In this document: piece by piece, positions 26,896 through 35,788 of the stretch | Position numbering within the stretch: the first letter of the stretch is position 1 | Layout of the letters: every line of letters begins with the position of its first letter | NCBI GenBank assembly: GCA_023145435.1 | Contig: JAGLDS010000015.1 | Location: forward strand, 1 to 44,719 | Direction of reading: 5' to 3' | DNA: 44,719 nucleotides | Source of the DNA: Clostridiales bacterium | Lineage (GTDB): Bacteria > Bacillota > Clostridia > DUPQ01 | Program-made: the position numbers and the translations under genes | Notes under the pieces: generated by a model | What the model saw: the letters and a program-made list of their open reading frames with translations, nothing else | What the model was told of the DNA's origin: nothing | Database searches by the model: none

Positions 26896-28419
26896 ATGAA
26901 AGATAACTTCGTTATAGAAATGCTCAATATCCGCAAAGAATTTCCCGGTGTCGTTGCAAATGACAATATAACTATCCAATTAAAGCAAGGAGAAATCCTA
27001 GCTTTGTTAGGTGAAAACGGTGCCGGAAAATCCACATTAATGAGTATTCTATTTGGCTTATTTCAGCTTGATCAGGGAATGATTAAAGTTCATGGAAAAG
27101 AAGTCAAAATTACAGATCCTAATATCGCCAATAAATTAGGAATTGGTATGGTTCACCAACATTTCCAATTAGTTCACAATTTCACTGTTACTGAAAATAT
27201 CATTCTTGGTATGGAAGGTAGTATTGTTTTAAAAATTAAAGATGCTTCCAAGAAAATAAAAAATTTATCATTAAAATATGGATTAGATATTAATCCTAAT
27301 GATAAAATCGAAGATATATCCGTTGGAATGCAACAACGTGTTGAAATATTAAAAATGCTCTATCGTGATGCTGAAGTTCTTATATTTGATGAACCAACAG
27401 CTGTATTAACTCCTCAAGAAATTCACGAGTTAATGAAAATCATGAAGAACCTAACAAACGAAGGAAAATCCATTGTTTTAATTACTCATAAACTAAAAGA
27501 AATTAAAAAGGTAGCTGACCGCTGTACTGTTATAAGACGTGGTAAAGTTATTGGAACAGTTGCTGTAAAAGATACATCAGAGTCTAAAATGGCTGAAATG
27601 ATGGTTGGACGTGTTGTTACTTTTAAAGTGGATAAGCAAGATGCAAAACCAGGTAAAGTGATTTTAAAGATTGATAAGCTTTCAGCTTTAAATAACCAAA
27701 AAACTTTAGGATTAAAAGAATTTTCTTTAGAAGTAAGAGCTGGAGAAATTTTAGGACTAGCTGGAGTTGATGGTAATGGACAAACAGAATTAGTAGAAGC
27801 TCTTACAGGACTTAGAAAAATTGAATCAGGTAAAATTTTTATAAATGGTAAAAATCTCACAAAATCATCAATTAGAGAGCGAAATGAAGCTGGATTAGCA
27901 CATATCCCAGAAGATAGACATAAGCATGGACTAGTTTTAGAATTTAGTCTTAGTGATAATATGATTTTAAAAGAATACTATCACCCACCTTACTCTAATT
28001 TTGGTTTTTTAAATTTTGCTCAAATAAAAAAACATGCAGATGATGTTATATCTCAATTTGATGTTCGCTCTGGTAAAGGTAATTCTTCAAAAGCAGGAAC
28101 TCTATCAGGTGGTAATCAACAAAAAGCTATTGTTGGAAGAGAAATATCATCAAATCCAGATTTATTAATCGCTGTTCAACCTACTAGAGGATTAGATGTT
28201 GGCGCAATTGAATATATTCATAAACGCTTAATTGAACAAAGAGATAGTGGAAAAGCTGTTTTACTCATTTCTTTAGAGTTAGATGAAATATTAGATTTAT
28301 CTGATGAAATTGCTGTTATCAATCATGGTGAATTGATTGATTTAGTTAGAGCTAATGATACTAACGAAAATGAAGTAGGTTTGATGATGGCCGGTATTAA
28401 GAGAGGTGAAGGTCAATGA
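26896..28419 (+). CDS. Nucleoside ABC importer, double ATPase subunit
   Basis: A 507-residue protein with two ATPase domains. The first has GENGAGKST, ISVGMQQR (variant signature) and VLIFDEPTAVLT. The second has a degenerate Walker A (GVDGNGQTE), LSGGNQQK and the variant Walker B LLIAVQPTRGLD. This arrangement is standard for BMP/sugar-type (CUT2-like) importers. The ATG at 26896 with GAGGT upstream is chosen. A longer in-frame start at 26839 would run through the terminator hairpin and is rejected. The stop overlaps the next start as ATGA. Confidence 0.95.
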   Translation: MKDNFVIEMLNIRKEFPGVVANDNITIQLKQGEILALLGENGAGKSTLMSILFGLFQLDQGMIKVHGKEVKITDPNIANKLGIGMVHQHFQLVHNFTVTENIILGMEGSIVLKIKDASKKIKNLSLKYGLDINPNDKIEDISVGMQQRVEILKMLYRDAEVLIFDEPTAVLTPQEIHELMKIMKNLTNEGKSIVLITHKLKEIKKVADRCTVIRRGKVIGTVAVKDTSESKMAEMMVGRVVTFKVDKQDAKPGKVILKIDKLSALNNQKTLGLKEFSLEVRAGEILGLAGVDGNGQTELVEALTGLRKIESGKIFINGKNLTKSSIRERNEAGLAHIPEDRHKHGLVLEFSLSDNMILKEYYHPPYSNFGFLNFAQIKKHADDVISQFDVRSGKGNSSKAGTLSGGNQQKAIVGREISSNPDLLIAVQPTRGLDVGAIEYIHKRLIEQRDSGKAVLLISLELDEILDLSDEIAVINHGELIDLVRANDTNENEVGLMMAGIKRGEGQ

Positions 28420-29489
28420 AAAAAGAGCTAAATGACGTAACTAAATCACTTATTGCTACATTTTTAGGTTTATTGGCTGGTGCCTTACTAATGTTATCTA
28501 TTGGAAGCAATCCAATAGAAGGATTCACTTACCTACTAAAAGGTGGCACGATGAGTATTGAGCGAATTGGAAATACTCTTTCAACTGCCACAACTTTAAT
28601 CTTAACAGGATTATCAGTTGCATTTGCCTTTAGAACAGGATTATTTAATATTGGTGTTTCTGGTCAAATGCTTATTGGTGGGCTATGTGCTACTATTGTA
28701 GGTCTAACACTAGATTTTCCACGACCAGTATTATTATTTATAATGTTAATAGCAGCTATTATTGGTGGCTCAATATGGGGTATAATTCCTGGTTTTTTAA
28801 AAGCTAAATTCAATGTTCATGAAGTTGTTGCAACAATTATGATGAATTGGATTGCTTTATGGGTCGTATATTATACTGTACAAGCCTTTTTAATCGATGT
28901 ACAAGAAACTCAATCAGCCGGTTTACCTGCTGTTGCACAATTAAAAGTACCATGGATAACTGAACTTTTTCAAGGTTCTTCTATTAACCTAGGGTTGGTA
29001 ATTGCCTTGTTAGCTGTTATTTTCATAAAAATAGTCTTAGATAAAACTACTCTTGGTTTCGAACTAAAAGCAGTTGGCTTTAATCGTAACGCTGCCTTAT
29101 GTAATGGTATAAAAGTAAACCGAAATATTATATTATCAATGATGATTGCCGGTGGTTTAGCTGGACTAGCTGGATTAACTTTTTATACAGGTTTTGCAGA
29201 AAATATGCAAATTGGTATTTTACCTGCACAAGGCTTTGATGGTATTGCTGTTGCTTTACTTGGTATTTCAACACCTTATGGCGTATTAATTGCTGCAATA
29301 TTCTTTGGTATCTTACACACTGGAAAAGGGTTTATGAGTGCAATGACTGATATACCCCCTCAGATTGCCAATACAATTATTGCCATAATAATATATTTCA
29401 CAGCCACTTCCCTATTAATACAGCGATTTTGGACAAAAATATTACGTAAGAAAAAAAAGAAAAAGAATACTAAAGGAGGTGTTGACTAA
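28416..29489 (+). CDS. Nucleoside ABC importer permease 1
   Basis: A 357-residue membrane protein with about 10 helices, of the branched-chain/ribose-type permease family. It contains GLSVAFAFRTGLFNIGVSGQ and VHEVVATIMMNWIALW, typical of NupP/YufP-like subunits. A lysine-rich tail ends the protein. GGTGAAGG in the end of the ATPase gene may serve as ribosome binding site. It pairs with the permease at 29489. Confidence 0.93.
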   Translation: MKKELNDVTKSLIATFLGLLAGALLMLSIGSNPIEGFTYLLKGGTMSIERIGNTLSTATTLILTGLSVAFAFRTGLFNIGVSGQMLIGGLCATIVGLTLDFPRPVLLFIMLIAAIIGGSIWGIIPGFLKAKFNVHEVVATIMMNWIALWVVYYTVQAFLIDVQETQSAGLPAVAQLKVPWITELFQGSSINLGLVIALLAVIFIKIVLDKTTLGFELKAVGFNRNAALCNGIKVNRNIILSMMIAGGLAGLAGLTFYTGFAENMQIGILPAQGFDGIAVALLGISTPYGVLIAAIFFGILHTGKGFMSAMTDIPPQIANTIIAIIIYFTATSLLIQRFWTKILRKKKKKKNTKGGVD

Positions 29490-30436
29490 TGTGGGATATT
29501 ACTAAATTAGTTTTTCCTTATGCTATAGCTTATACTATTCCCCTAATGATTACAGCTTTAGGAGGATTATTCTCCGAACGAGGTGGAATTATAAACATTG
29601 GGTTAGAAGGACTTATGGTGGTAGGCTTTTTCGCTTCTGCTGTAACAATTACTTCTCTACAAATATTCTTACCTGATTTATCAGTATGGCTTGGTTTGTT
29701 AGCTGGAATGATAGCTGGAATGCTCTTTTCAATGTTACACGCCTTTGCTTCAATTAATTTAAATGCTAATCAAGTTATTTCAGGTACAGCTATTAATATG
29801 ATTGCTGCTGCCATTACTGTATATTTAGCTAGAACATTAACAGGAAGTGGTAATATCACTATTCAAAGTGGCTTACCAAGATTTGACATCCCAATATTAT
29901 CAAAAATCCCTTTTTTAGGTCCATTATTATTTTCTAATACATATGCCTCAACATGGCTTGTACTAGGAATATTATTCTTGTCATGGTTTATACTGTATAA
30001 GACATCCTTTGGTCTTCGTTTAAGAGCTTGTGGAGAGCATCCATATGCTGCTGCTTCTGCTGGTATTAATGTATATCGTATGCGATATATTGCTGTAATG
30101 ATTTCAGGAGCGTTTGCAGGACTTGGTGGTTCTGTAATATTAGTAACATATTCAGGAGAATTTAACGGTTCTGTAGCTGGTCTTGGTTTCTTAGCTTTAG
30201 CTGCATTAATATTTGGGCAGTGGAAACCATTTGGTGTGCTAGGAGCTACATTCTTCTTTGGCTCAGCTGTAACCATTGCTAATATTTCACAAGTAATTCC
30301 AGAACTTGGAATAATACCTCCTCTACTATTAAAAATATTCCCATATGTTATTACTCTAGTTGCATTGATTGTATTTAGCAAATCATCTCAGGCACCAAAA
30401 GCTGAAGGTGAAGTATTTGACTTAGGAAGAAATTAG
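29489..30436 (+). CDS. Nucleoside ABC importer permease 2
   Basis: A 315-residue membrane protein with about 8-9 helices. GGIINIGLEGLMVVG near the N-terminus and NANQVISGTAINM are hallmarks of the NupQ/YufQ-type permease. It overlaps the previous gene by one base (TAATG) with AAGGAGG upstream. It completes a four-gene importer (binding protein, ATPase, two permeases). No nucleoside phosphorylase or kinase gene follows in this window. Confidence 0.93.
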   Translation: MWDITKLVFPYAIAYTIPLMITALGGLFSERGGIINIGLEGLMVVGFFASAVTITSLQIFLPDLSVWLGLLAGMIAGMLFSMLHAFASINLNANQVISGTAINMIAAAITVYLARTLTGSGNITIQSGLPRFDIPILSKIPFLGPLLFSNTYASTWLVLGILFLSWFILYKTSFGLRLRACGEHPYAAASAGINVYRMRYIAVMISGAFAGLGGSVILVTYSGEFNGSVAGLGFLALAALIFGQWKPFGVLGATFFFGSAVTIANISQVIPELGIIPPLLLKIFPYVITLVALIVFSKSSQAPKAEGEVFDLGRN

Positions 30437-30498
30437 ACATAAAGGGTCTGATTATCAAATATTATTGTTTAAAATTTATGTATTTATGGTAAAATTAA

Positions 30499-30504
30499 TA
30501 TAAT
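30499..30504 (+). promoter_or_regulatory. Likely -10 of the Na/Pi symporter gene
   Basis: TATAAT lies 28 bases before the ATG at 30532. The -35 is not convincing, and no Pho-type repeat was recognised in this short interval. Confidence 0.5.
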
Positions 30505-30531
30505 TAGAAACTGGTAAATTAAGGAGTTAGA

Positions 30532-32205
30532 ATGAATCAGACTGTTGAAATTATATTTGGGTTATTTGGTGGGTTGGCTATCTTTATTTTTGGTATGACT
30601 GAAATGAGTTCAGGACTAAAAAAACTAGCTGGCGATAAGATGAGAAAAATCTTAAAAGTATTAACTGGTAATCCAATTATTGGTATTTTATTTGGAGCAC
30701 TAGTTACAGCATTAGTTCAAAGTTCTTCTGCTACAACAGTTATGGTAATTGGTTTTATTTCTGCTGGATTAATGACTTTACCACAAGCCATTGCTGTTAT
30801 TCTAGGTGCTAATATTGGTACCACTGTCACCTCACAGTTAGTAGCCTTTAAAATTGGTCATTATGCCTTGCCCATTGCAGCCATTGGTTTTATTCTATAC
30901 TTTTTCATAAAAAACAAGAAAGTAAAAAATGTTGGTCAAGTCATCTTTTCGTTTGGCTTGTTATTTGTTGGATTAAACACTATGAGTGCTGTTATGAAAC
31001 CGCTAGCCTATAGTGAAGCTTTTCAAAATGTTATATTACAAATGCAATCTACGCCAATTTTAGGATTAATAGTTGGAACAGGTATGACTGCAATTGTTCA
31101 AAGTTCTTCAGCTTCTATTGCTGTTTTGCAAAATTTAGCTTCCACATCAAATCCTGATGGAACTTCATTAATGACTTTAACTGCAGCATTACCATTTTTA
31201 TTTGGTAGTAATATAGGAACAACCATTACAGCCATATTTGCATCTATTGGATCAGGGATTAATGCGAAACGAGCTGCATTAGCTCATTCAGTATTCAACA
31301 TTATTGGTTCTCTTGTATTTATGTTTTTTATCCCTGTATTAGCTTATGTGGTAATGAAAATCTCCCCGGTAAGCGAAGCTTCAGATGTATCTAGACAAAT
31401 TGCTAACTCACATACAATTTTCAATATTATTAACACCCTATTATGGCTTCCCTTAATTGGTATCTTAGCTAAAGTAGTTAAAATTATTTTCCCAGGAGAA
31501 GACCATATTATTGAAAATCATCCTTTATATATAGATGACAAAGTATTAGGGACTCCATCAATTGCCATGGATTTAGCTACTAAAGAATTGGCAAGAATGG
31601 CGTTAATTACAGAAGAAATGATGGAAACTGCCGAAAAAGCATTTGTGGAAAATGATATGATTGCTGCTAAAAAAGTTCATGATATTGAAGATACTGTTGA
31701 TAATTTACAAAATGAAATCGTAGAGTATTTATCCAAATTGCTTTCCACTGCAATGTTAACAGAAAATCAATCAAGACGTTTAACAGGATTAATGCATGTA
31801 GTAAATGATATTGAACGTATTGGTGATTATTGTGACAATATTGCTGAAAGTGCAGAAATAAAGAATAGTAAAAAATTACCATTCTCTGATACTGCTCTTA
31901 AAGAAATTAAAAGTGCATTTGTAGTTGTTACAGATATGGTAGATCAAACAATTGATGCTTTAAATAATTATGATGCTGCTCTTGCTAAAAAAGTACTTGC
32001 TAATGAATATATCATGGACGATTTAGAGCGTGATTTACGTGAAGCTCACATTGATCGCTTAAACAAAGGACTTTGCCATCCTCATTCAGCAATTACTTTT
32101 GTCGAATTAATTCACTCTCTTGAAAGAATTGGTGACCATTGTAACAATATAGCTGAAATGGTTTTAAGTGATGTCTATTCAGTAGCTAAAAATCTTAGCG
32201 ATTAA
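30532..32205 (+). CDS. Na+/phosphate symporter with C-terminal PhoU domain
   Basis: A 557-residue protein. Its two Na/Pi-cotransport repeats each carry the QSSSA motif (ALVQSSSATTVMV, about residue 63, and IVQSSSASIAVL, about 187), with GANIGTT and GSNIGTT following. The C-terminal 210 residues form a PhoU-like helical bundle (RLTGLMHVVNDIERIGDYCDN and VELIHSLERIGDHCNN). It imports phosphate with Na+, consistent with a Na+ economy suggested by the decarboxylase at the left end. AAGGAG precedes the ATG. Confidence 0.94.
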   Translation: MNQTVEIIFGLFGGLAIFIFGMTEMSSGLKKLAGDKMRKILKVLTGNPIIGILFGALVTALVQSSSATTVMVIGFISAGLMTLPQAIAVILGANIGTTVTSQLVAFKIGHYALPIAAIGFILYFFIKNKKVKNVGQVIFSFGLLFVGLNTMSAVMKPLAYSEAFQNVILQMQSTPILGLIVGTGMTAIVQSSSASIAVLQNLASTSNPDGTSLMTLTAALPFLFGSNIGTTITAIFASIGSGINAKRAALAHSVFNIIGSLVFMFFIPVLAYVVMKISPVSEASDVSRQIANSHTIFNIINTLLWLPLIGILAKVVKIIFPGEDHIIENHPLYIDDKVLGTPSIAMDLATKELARMALITEEMMETAEKAFVENDMIAAKKVHDIEDTVDNLQNEIVEYLSKLLSTAMLTENQSRRLTGLMHVVNDIERIGDYCDNIAESAEIKNSKKLPFSDTALKEIKSAFVVVTDMVDQTIDALNNYDAALAKKVLANEYIMDDLERDLREAHIDRLNKGLCHPHSAITFVELIHSLERIGDHCNNIAEMVLSDVYSVAKNLSD

Positions 32206-32225
32206 TAAATAAATAATAAAATTTT

Positions 32226-32256
32226 ACAAAAAAAAGGCTGCAGATATGCAGCCTTT
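32226..32256 (-). terminator. Terminator, mainly for the aldolase gene
   Basis: AAAGGCTGCA (32233-32242) pairs perfectly with TGCAGCCTTT (32247-32256) around GATA. The A run at 32228-32235 becomes a strong U run on the minus strand, so it mainly terminates aldolase transcription. On the plus strand the T run is short, so it is a weaker end for the symporter gene. Confidence 0.88.
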
Positions 32257-32272
32257 CTAATATAGTTTAATA

Positions 32273-33211
32273 TTAATATGAACTTGCAGTTCCGTCACAA
32301 CCAAGAACATTAACTAGTTTGTTTTTTACTAACTCTTTAATTTTATCTCTTCCTGGGCCTAAATATTTTCTTGGATCAAATTCATCTGGTTTTGTAGCAA
32401 ATACTTCTCTTATTGCAGCTGTCATAGCTAAACGTAAATCAGAATCAATATTTACTTTACAAACAGCCATTTTAGCAGCTTCACGAAGCATTTCTTCTGG
32501 AACGCCTTTAGCACCTGGCATTTTCCCACCATATTTATTTATTGTTTCAACATAAGCTGGAATTACAGATGAAGCACCATGTAAAACTATTGGAAATTCT
32601 GGTAACCTTCTTTGTACTTCTTCTAATATGTCAAATCTCAATTGTGCTTTTCCAGCAAATTTGTATGCACCATGACTTGTTCCAATAGCGATTGCCAATG
32701 AATCAACTCCAGTTTTAGCAACAAATTCTTCTACTTCATCAGGTTTAGTATATGAAGCATCTTCATCTTTTACAGCAACTGCATCTTCAATACCGGCTAG
32801 TCTTCCTAATTCAGCTTCTACAACCACACCTTTTGCATGAGCATATTCAACTACTTGTTTAGTTAAAGCAATGTTATCTTCAAAAGAATGATGAGATCCA
32901 TCAATCATTACAGAACTAAATCCGCCATCAATACATGCTTTACAAATTTCAAAGGTGTCTCCATGATCAAGATGAACAGCAATTGGTAATCCAGTATCTT
33001 CAATAGCCGCTTCAATTAATTTCATTAAATATCCATGTTTTGCATATTTTCTAGCTCCAGCTGAAACTTGTAGAATTAATGGAGCATCTACTTCTTTTGC
33101 AGCTTCTGTAATCCCTTGAATAATTTCCATATTGTTAACATTAAAAGCTCCGATGGCATAACCACCTGCATATGCTTTTTTAAACATTTCTTTTGTTGTA
33201 ATAATAGCCAT
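32273..33211 (-). CDS. fba: Class II fructose-bisphosphate aldolase
   Basis: A 312-residue zinc aldolase. VHLDHGDTFE carries the catalytic Asp and a Zn His (about residues 79-88), VVEAELGRLAG a further site, AIGTSHGAYK a Zn His and phosphate loop, and LHGASSV the second Zn His with the phosphate-binding Gly-Ala-Ser. It cleaves fructose 1,6-bisphosphate in glycolysis, next to a phosphofructokinase gene. AAGGAGA precedes the ATG. Tagatose-bisphosphate use cannot be excluded, but the location favours glycolysis. Confidence 0.95.
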   Translation of the reverse strand: MAIITTKEMFKKAYAGGYAIGAFNVNNMEIIQGITEAAKEVDAPLILQVSAGARKYAKHGYLMKLIEAAIEDTGLPIAVHLDHGDTFEICKACIDGGFSSVMIDGSHHSFEDNIALTKQVVEYAHAKGVVVEAELGRLAGIEDAVAVKDEDASYTKPDEVEEFVAKTGVDSLAIAIGTSHGAYKFAGKAQLRFDILEEVQRRLPEFPIVLHGASSVIPAYVETINKYGGKMPGAKGVPEEMLREAAKMAVCKVNIDSDLRLAMTAAIREVFATKPDEFDPRKYLGPGRDKIKELVKNKLVNVLGCDGTASSY

Positions 33212-33242
33212 TAAAATATCTCCTTAATTTTTATTCACACTT

Positions 33243-33270
33243 ATTTTATCAGAAAACAATAAATAAGCAA
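33243..33270 (-). promoter_or_regulatory. Promoter of fba
   Basis: On the minus strand TTGCTT (33270-33265), a 16-base spacer ending in TGA and TAAAAT (33248-33243) lie 32 bases before the ATG, forming an extended -10 promoter. Confidence 0.65.
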
Positions 33271-33309
33271 GATAAATAGCCTCACTTTCTTTATTTTTGT
33301 AATAGTCAA

Positions 33310-33318
33310 TGTTACAAT
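33310..33318 (+). promoter_or_regulatory. Extended -10 promoter of the zinc dehydrogenase gene
   Basis: TGT-TACAAT lies 21 bases before the ATG at 33340, and the -35 region is poor. Confidence 0.5.
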
Positions 33319-33339
33319 AAATTAAGGTAGGTGAATTGT

Positions 33340-34311
33340 ATGAAAGCAGCTATTTTATATAAACCATATGAATTAAAAATTATTGATAACATGATACCAA
33401 GGCCAACATCTAGTGAAATGCTAATAAAAACAGCTTATTGTGGTGTTTGTGGTACTGATGTACATTTGTTTCATGGTGATAAGGGCAGTGTTCCAATGAT
33501 TCCAATGACCATTCCTGGACATGAACTGTCTGGCAACCTAGTGAAAACTGGTGAAAGAGTTGTAGTTGACCCTAATTACTTCTGTGGAAAATGTAATGCT
33601 TGTCTTAATAATAACCCTCATTATTGTGAAAATATTAAAAATACGGGTGTAACTATTAATGGTGGTTTTGCTGAGTACTTAGTTGCAGAGACTTCACAGA
33701 TTCACAAGCTACCTAAGAATGTTTCATTATTACAAGGAGCATTTGCAGAACCTCTCTCCTGTTGTCTCCACGGATTAACTAAAATATCAATATCATCAAA
33801 TGATAATGTTTTAATAATTGGTGGCGGAACCATAGGATTACTTATGTTACAGTTATGTCGTTATTATGGTGCTAATAAAGTTTCATTAATAGATATATTC
33901 TTGCAAAAAAGAAAAACTGCTATTTTACTTGGTGCAGATTATACATATGAAAATATTAATGCGATTAATAGTGAAAAATATAATAAAGTAATTGAATGTG
34001 TAGGCAAAAGAAAAACTTGTCAAGATGCCATTGATATTTGTCAAGAAACAGGTACTGTATTACTGTTTGGATTAACCAAACCAAATGATGAAATAACTAT
34101 AAAACCATTTGATTTATTTAAACGAGACCTAACAATTACATCTTCATATATTAATCCTAATACGATGAAAAAAGCTATTGATATTTTAGCAACAGGTGCT
34201 ATTAATGTAGAAGAATTAATTGGTAAAATTATTTCTCTTGATGAATTACCTGATGTTTTAGCAAATGATTCGTTAAGAGTAGATGGAAAAGTCATTGTAA
34301 GTTATAAATAA
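33340..34311 (+). CDS. Zinc-dependent alcohol/polyol dehydrogenase (MDR family)
   Basis: A 323-residue medium-chain dehydrogenase. CGVCGTDVHLFHG holds the catalytic Zn Cys, IPGHELSG the Zn His and Glu, and CGKCNACLNNNPHYC the four structural-Zn cysteines. The Rossmann site is VLIIGGGTIGLLMLQL. It resembles sorbitol, threonine or arabinitol dehydrogenases; the substrate is unknown. The ATG at 33340, with AGGTAGGTG upstream, is better than an in-frame TTG nine bases earlier. It is shorter than the usual 340-350 residues but complete. Confidence 0.9.
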   Translation: MKAAILYKPYELKIIDNMIPRPTSSEMLIKTAYCGVCGTDVHLFHGDKGSVPMIPMTIPGHELSGNLVKTGERVVVDPNYFCGKCNACLNNNPHYCENIKNTGVTINGGFAEYLVAETSQIHKLPKNVSLLQGAFAEPLSCCLHGLTKISISSNDNVLIIGGGTIGLLMLQLCRYYGANKVSLIDIFLQKRKTAILLGADYTYENINAINSEKYNKVIECVGKRKTCQDAIDICQETGTVLLFGLTKPNDEITIKPFDLFKRDLTITSSYINPNTMKKAIDILATGAINVEELIGKIISLDELPDVLANDSLRVDGKVIVSYK

Positions 34312-34343
34312 CTAAATTGATGGTTACAATTCAGTTAATATCA

Positions 34344-34372
34344 TTGATTTTATTCATGTCATATGTTATATT
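34344..34372 (+). promoter_or_regulatory. Promoter of the phosphofructokinase gene
   Basis: TTGATT (34344-34349), a 17-base spacer ending in TGT, and TATATT (34367-34372), 44 bases before the ATG. Confidence 0.68.
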
Positions 34373-34416
34373 TTTAACTGAAAAATTAAGCAATATACAA
34401 AATTTAGGAGGATATC

Positions 34417-35664
34417 ATGGCAAAATTAACAGGTGCTGCCGTTTTTGGTCAATCAGGAGGTCCAACATCAGTAATTAATTCATCAGCTTCTGGTGTATTC
34501 CAGCAAGCCCTTAAAGAAGAACTTATTACAGAAGTATATGGAGCTGCACATGGAATAAAAGGAATTTTAGAAGAAAATTTTTATGATATGTCAAAAGAAT
34601 CACAAGAAGAACTAGATTTATTAAAAACTACCCCTTCATCTGCCCTTGGTTCAGTTAGATATAAACTTGCTGACCCATCAGTTGATGATACAGATTATAA
34701 AAGAATATTAGAAGTGTTTAAAAAATATAATATTAGATACTTTTTCTATAATGGTGGTAACGATTCAATGGACACTACCAATAAGATTAGTAAATTCTTA
34801 GCCAAATCAGGATACGAATGTATTGTTATGGGTGTACCAAAAACAATAGATAATGATTTGTTTGGTACTGACCACTGTCCAGGCTACGCTTCTGCTGCAC
34901 GTTATGTTGCTACAACAATTATGGAAGTCTATCAAGACGCTAGAGTATACGATACACCAATGATTACTGTTATCGAAATCATGGGTAGAAACGCAGGATG
35001 GCTAACAGCAGCTTCTGCACTTGCAGCTCATAAAGGTGCTGGTCCAGATTTAATATATTTACCAGAAGTTCCTTTCACAATCGATAAGTTTGTTAGTGAT
35101 GTAAGAAAAGTATTTGATAAAACTGGTAAAGTAATTGTAGCTTTCTCTGAAGGTTGTAAAAACAATGAAGGTCAATATATTGCTGAAATGGGTTCTACCC
35201 TATCAACAGATGCATTTGGTCATGCACAACTAGGTGGAGCATCTTCAGTATTAGCTGATATCGTAAAAAATGAATTCAAGTGTAAAGTTAGAGGTATCGA
35301 ATTTTCATTAATGCAACGTTGTGGAGCTCACATAGGGTCTAAAACTGATGTTGATGAAGCATTTATGGCAGGAAGCGAAGCTGTTAAAGCAGCCACTTCT
35401 GGTGTTACTGATCATATGGTAGCTTTTGAAAGAATCATGGTAGATGGTAAATACACTTGTAAACCTCAACTAGTTAATCTAAGTTATGCTGCAAATACCG
35501 AAAAAACGTTTCCAATGGAATGGTTAAATAAAGAAAAAAACTTCGTAACAAAAGAGTTTATTGAGTATGCATTACCTTTAATTCAAGGTGACTCTCACCC
35601 ACCTTATGTAGATGGATTACCACGATTTGCTAAGTTGAACAAAGTTTTAGTACCTAAAAAATAA
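34417..35664 (+). CDS. pfp: 6-phosphofructokinase, probably pyrophosphate-dependent
   Basis: A 415-residue protein of the phosphofructokinase A superfamily: GQSGGPTSVINSS at the nucleotide site, GGNDSMDT (residues 113-120) where ATP enzymes have GGDGS, PKTIDND (141-147) where ATP enzymes have PGTIDND, and MGRNAGWLTA. The Lys in PKTIDND and the Asp after GGN point to pyrophosphate as phosphoryl donor, making the step reversible. Length fits this subgroup. AGGAGG lies just upstream. It neighbours the aldolase gene, the next glycolytic step. Confidence 0.9.
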   Translation: MAKLTGAAVFGQSGGPTSVINSSASGVFQQALKEELITEVYGAAHGIKGILEENFYDMSKESQEELDLLKTTPSSALGSVRYKLADPSVDDTDYKRILEVFKKYNIRYFFYNGGNDSMDTTNKISKFLAKSGYECIVMGVPKTIDNDLFGTDHCPGYASAARYVATTIMEVYQDARVYDTPMITVIEIMGRNAGWLTAASALAAHKGAGPDLIYLPEVPFTIDKFVSDVRKVFDKTGKVIVAFSEGCKNNEGQYIAEMGSTLSTDAFGHAQLGGASSVLADIVKNEFKCKVRGIEFSLMQRCGAHIGSKTDVDEAFMAGSEAVKAATSGVTDHMVAFERIMVDGKYTCKPQLVNLSYAANTEKTFPMEWLNKEKNFVTKEFIEYALPLIQGDSHPPYVDGLPRFAKLNKVLVPKK

Positions 35665-35680
35665 ACACCATATATATTAT

Positions 35681-35712
35681 CTAAAAGAGTTCCTTTTTAG
35701 GAGCTCTTTTAG
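35681..35712 (+). terminator. Terminator after the phosphofructokinase gene
   Basis: CTAAAAGAGTTCC pairs with GGAGCTCTTTTAG through one G-U pair around TTTTTA. The U run is interrupted (CTCTTTTAGATT), but the stem is long. Confidence 0.8.
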
Positions 35713-35713
35713 A

Positions 35714-35741
35714 TTGACTTTACAATTGGTAATGTTATAAT
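35714..35741 (+). promoter_or_regulatory. Promoter of the RND exporter-tetR operon
   Basis: TTGACT (35714-35719), a 16-base spacer ending TGT, and TATAAT (35736-35741). Transcription should start at about 35748, just before the operator palindrome. Confidence 0.78.
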
Positions 35742-35753
35742 TAAGAAAAACTG

Positions 35754-35767
35754 ACTGACCGGTCAGT
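35754..35767. promoter_or_regulatory. TetR-type operator palindrome
   Basis: ACTGACCGGTCAGT is a perfect 14-base palindrome, with an extra CTGA repeat half-site before it. It lies just after the predicted transcription start and 21 bases before the RND gene, the right place to block transcription. The TetR regulator encoded at 38842 is the obvious ligand. Confidence 0.82.
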
Positions 35768-35788
35768 TCTCATTGAAAAGAGGAACAT

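Noticed and set aside
29863-30381. Long open frame opposite the permease 2 gene
   Set aside because: It is a shadow of a well-supported permease gene, with low-complexity composition and no ribosome binding site. The same applies to the frames opposite MATE, RND, URO-D and GH38 genes, for example 19504-20022 and 10441-10797.
34312-34340. Possible terminator after the zinc dehydrogenase gene
   Set aside because: The imperfect inverted repeat (AACTAAATTG / CAATTCAGTT) has a mismatch and no T run.
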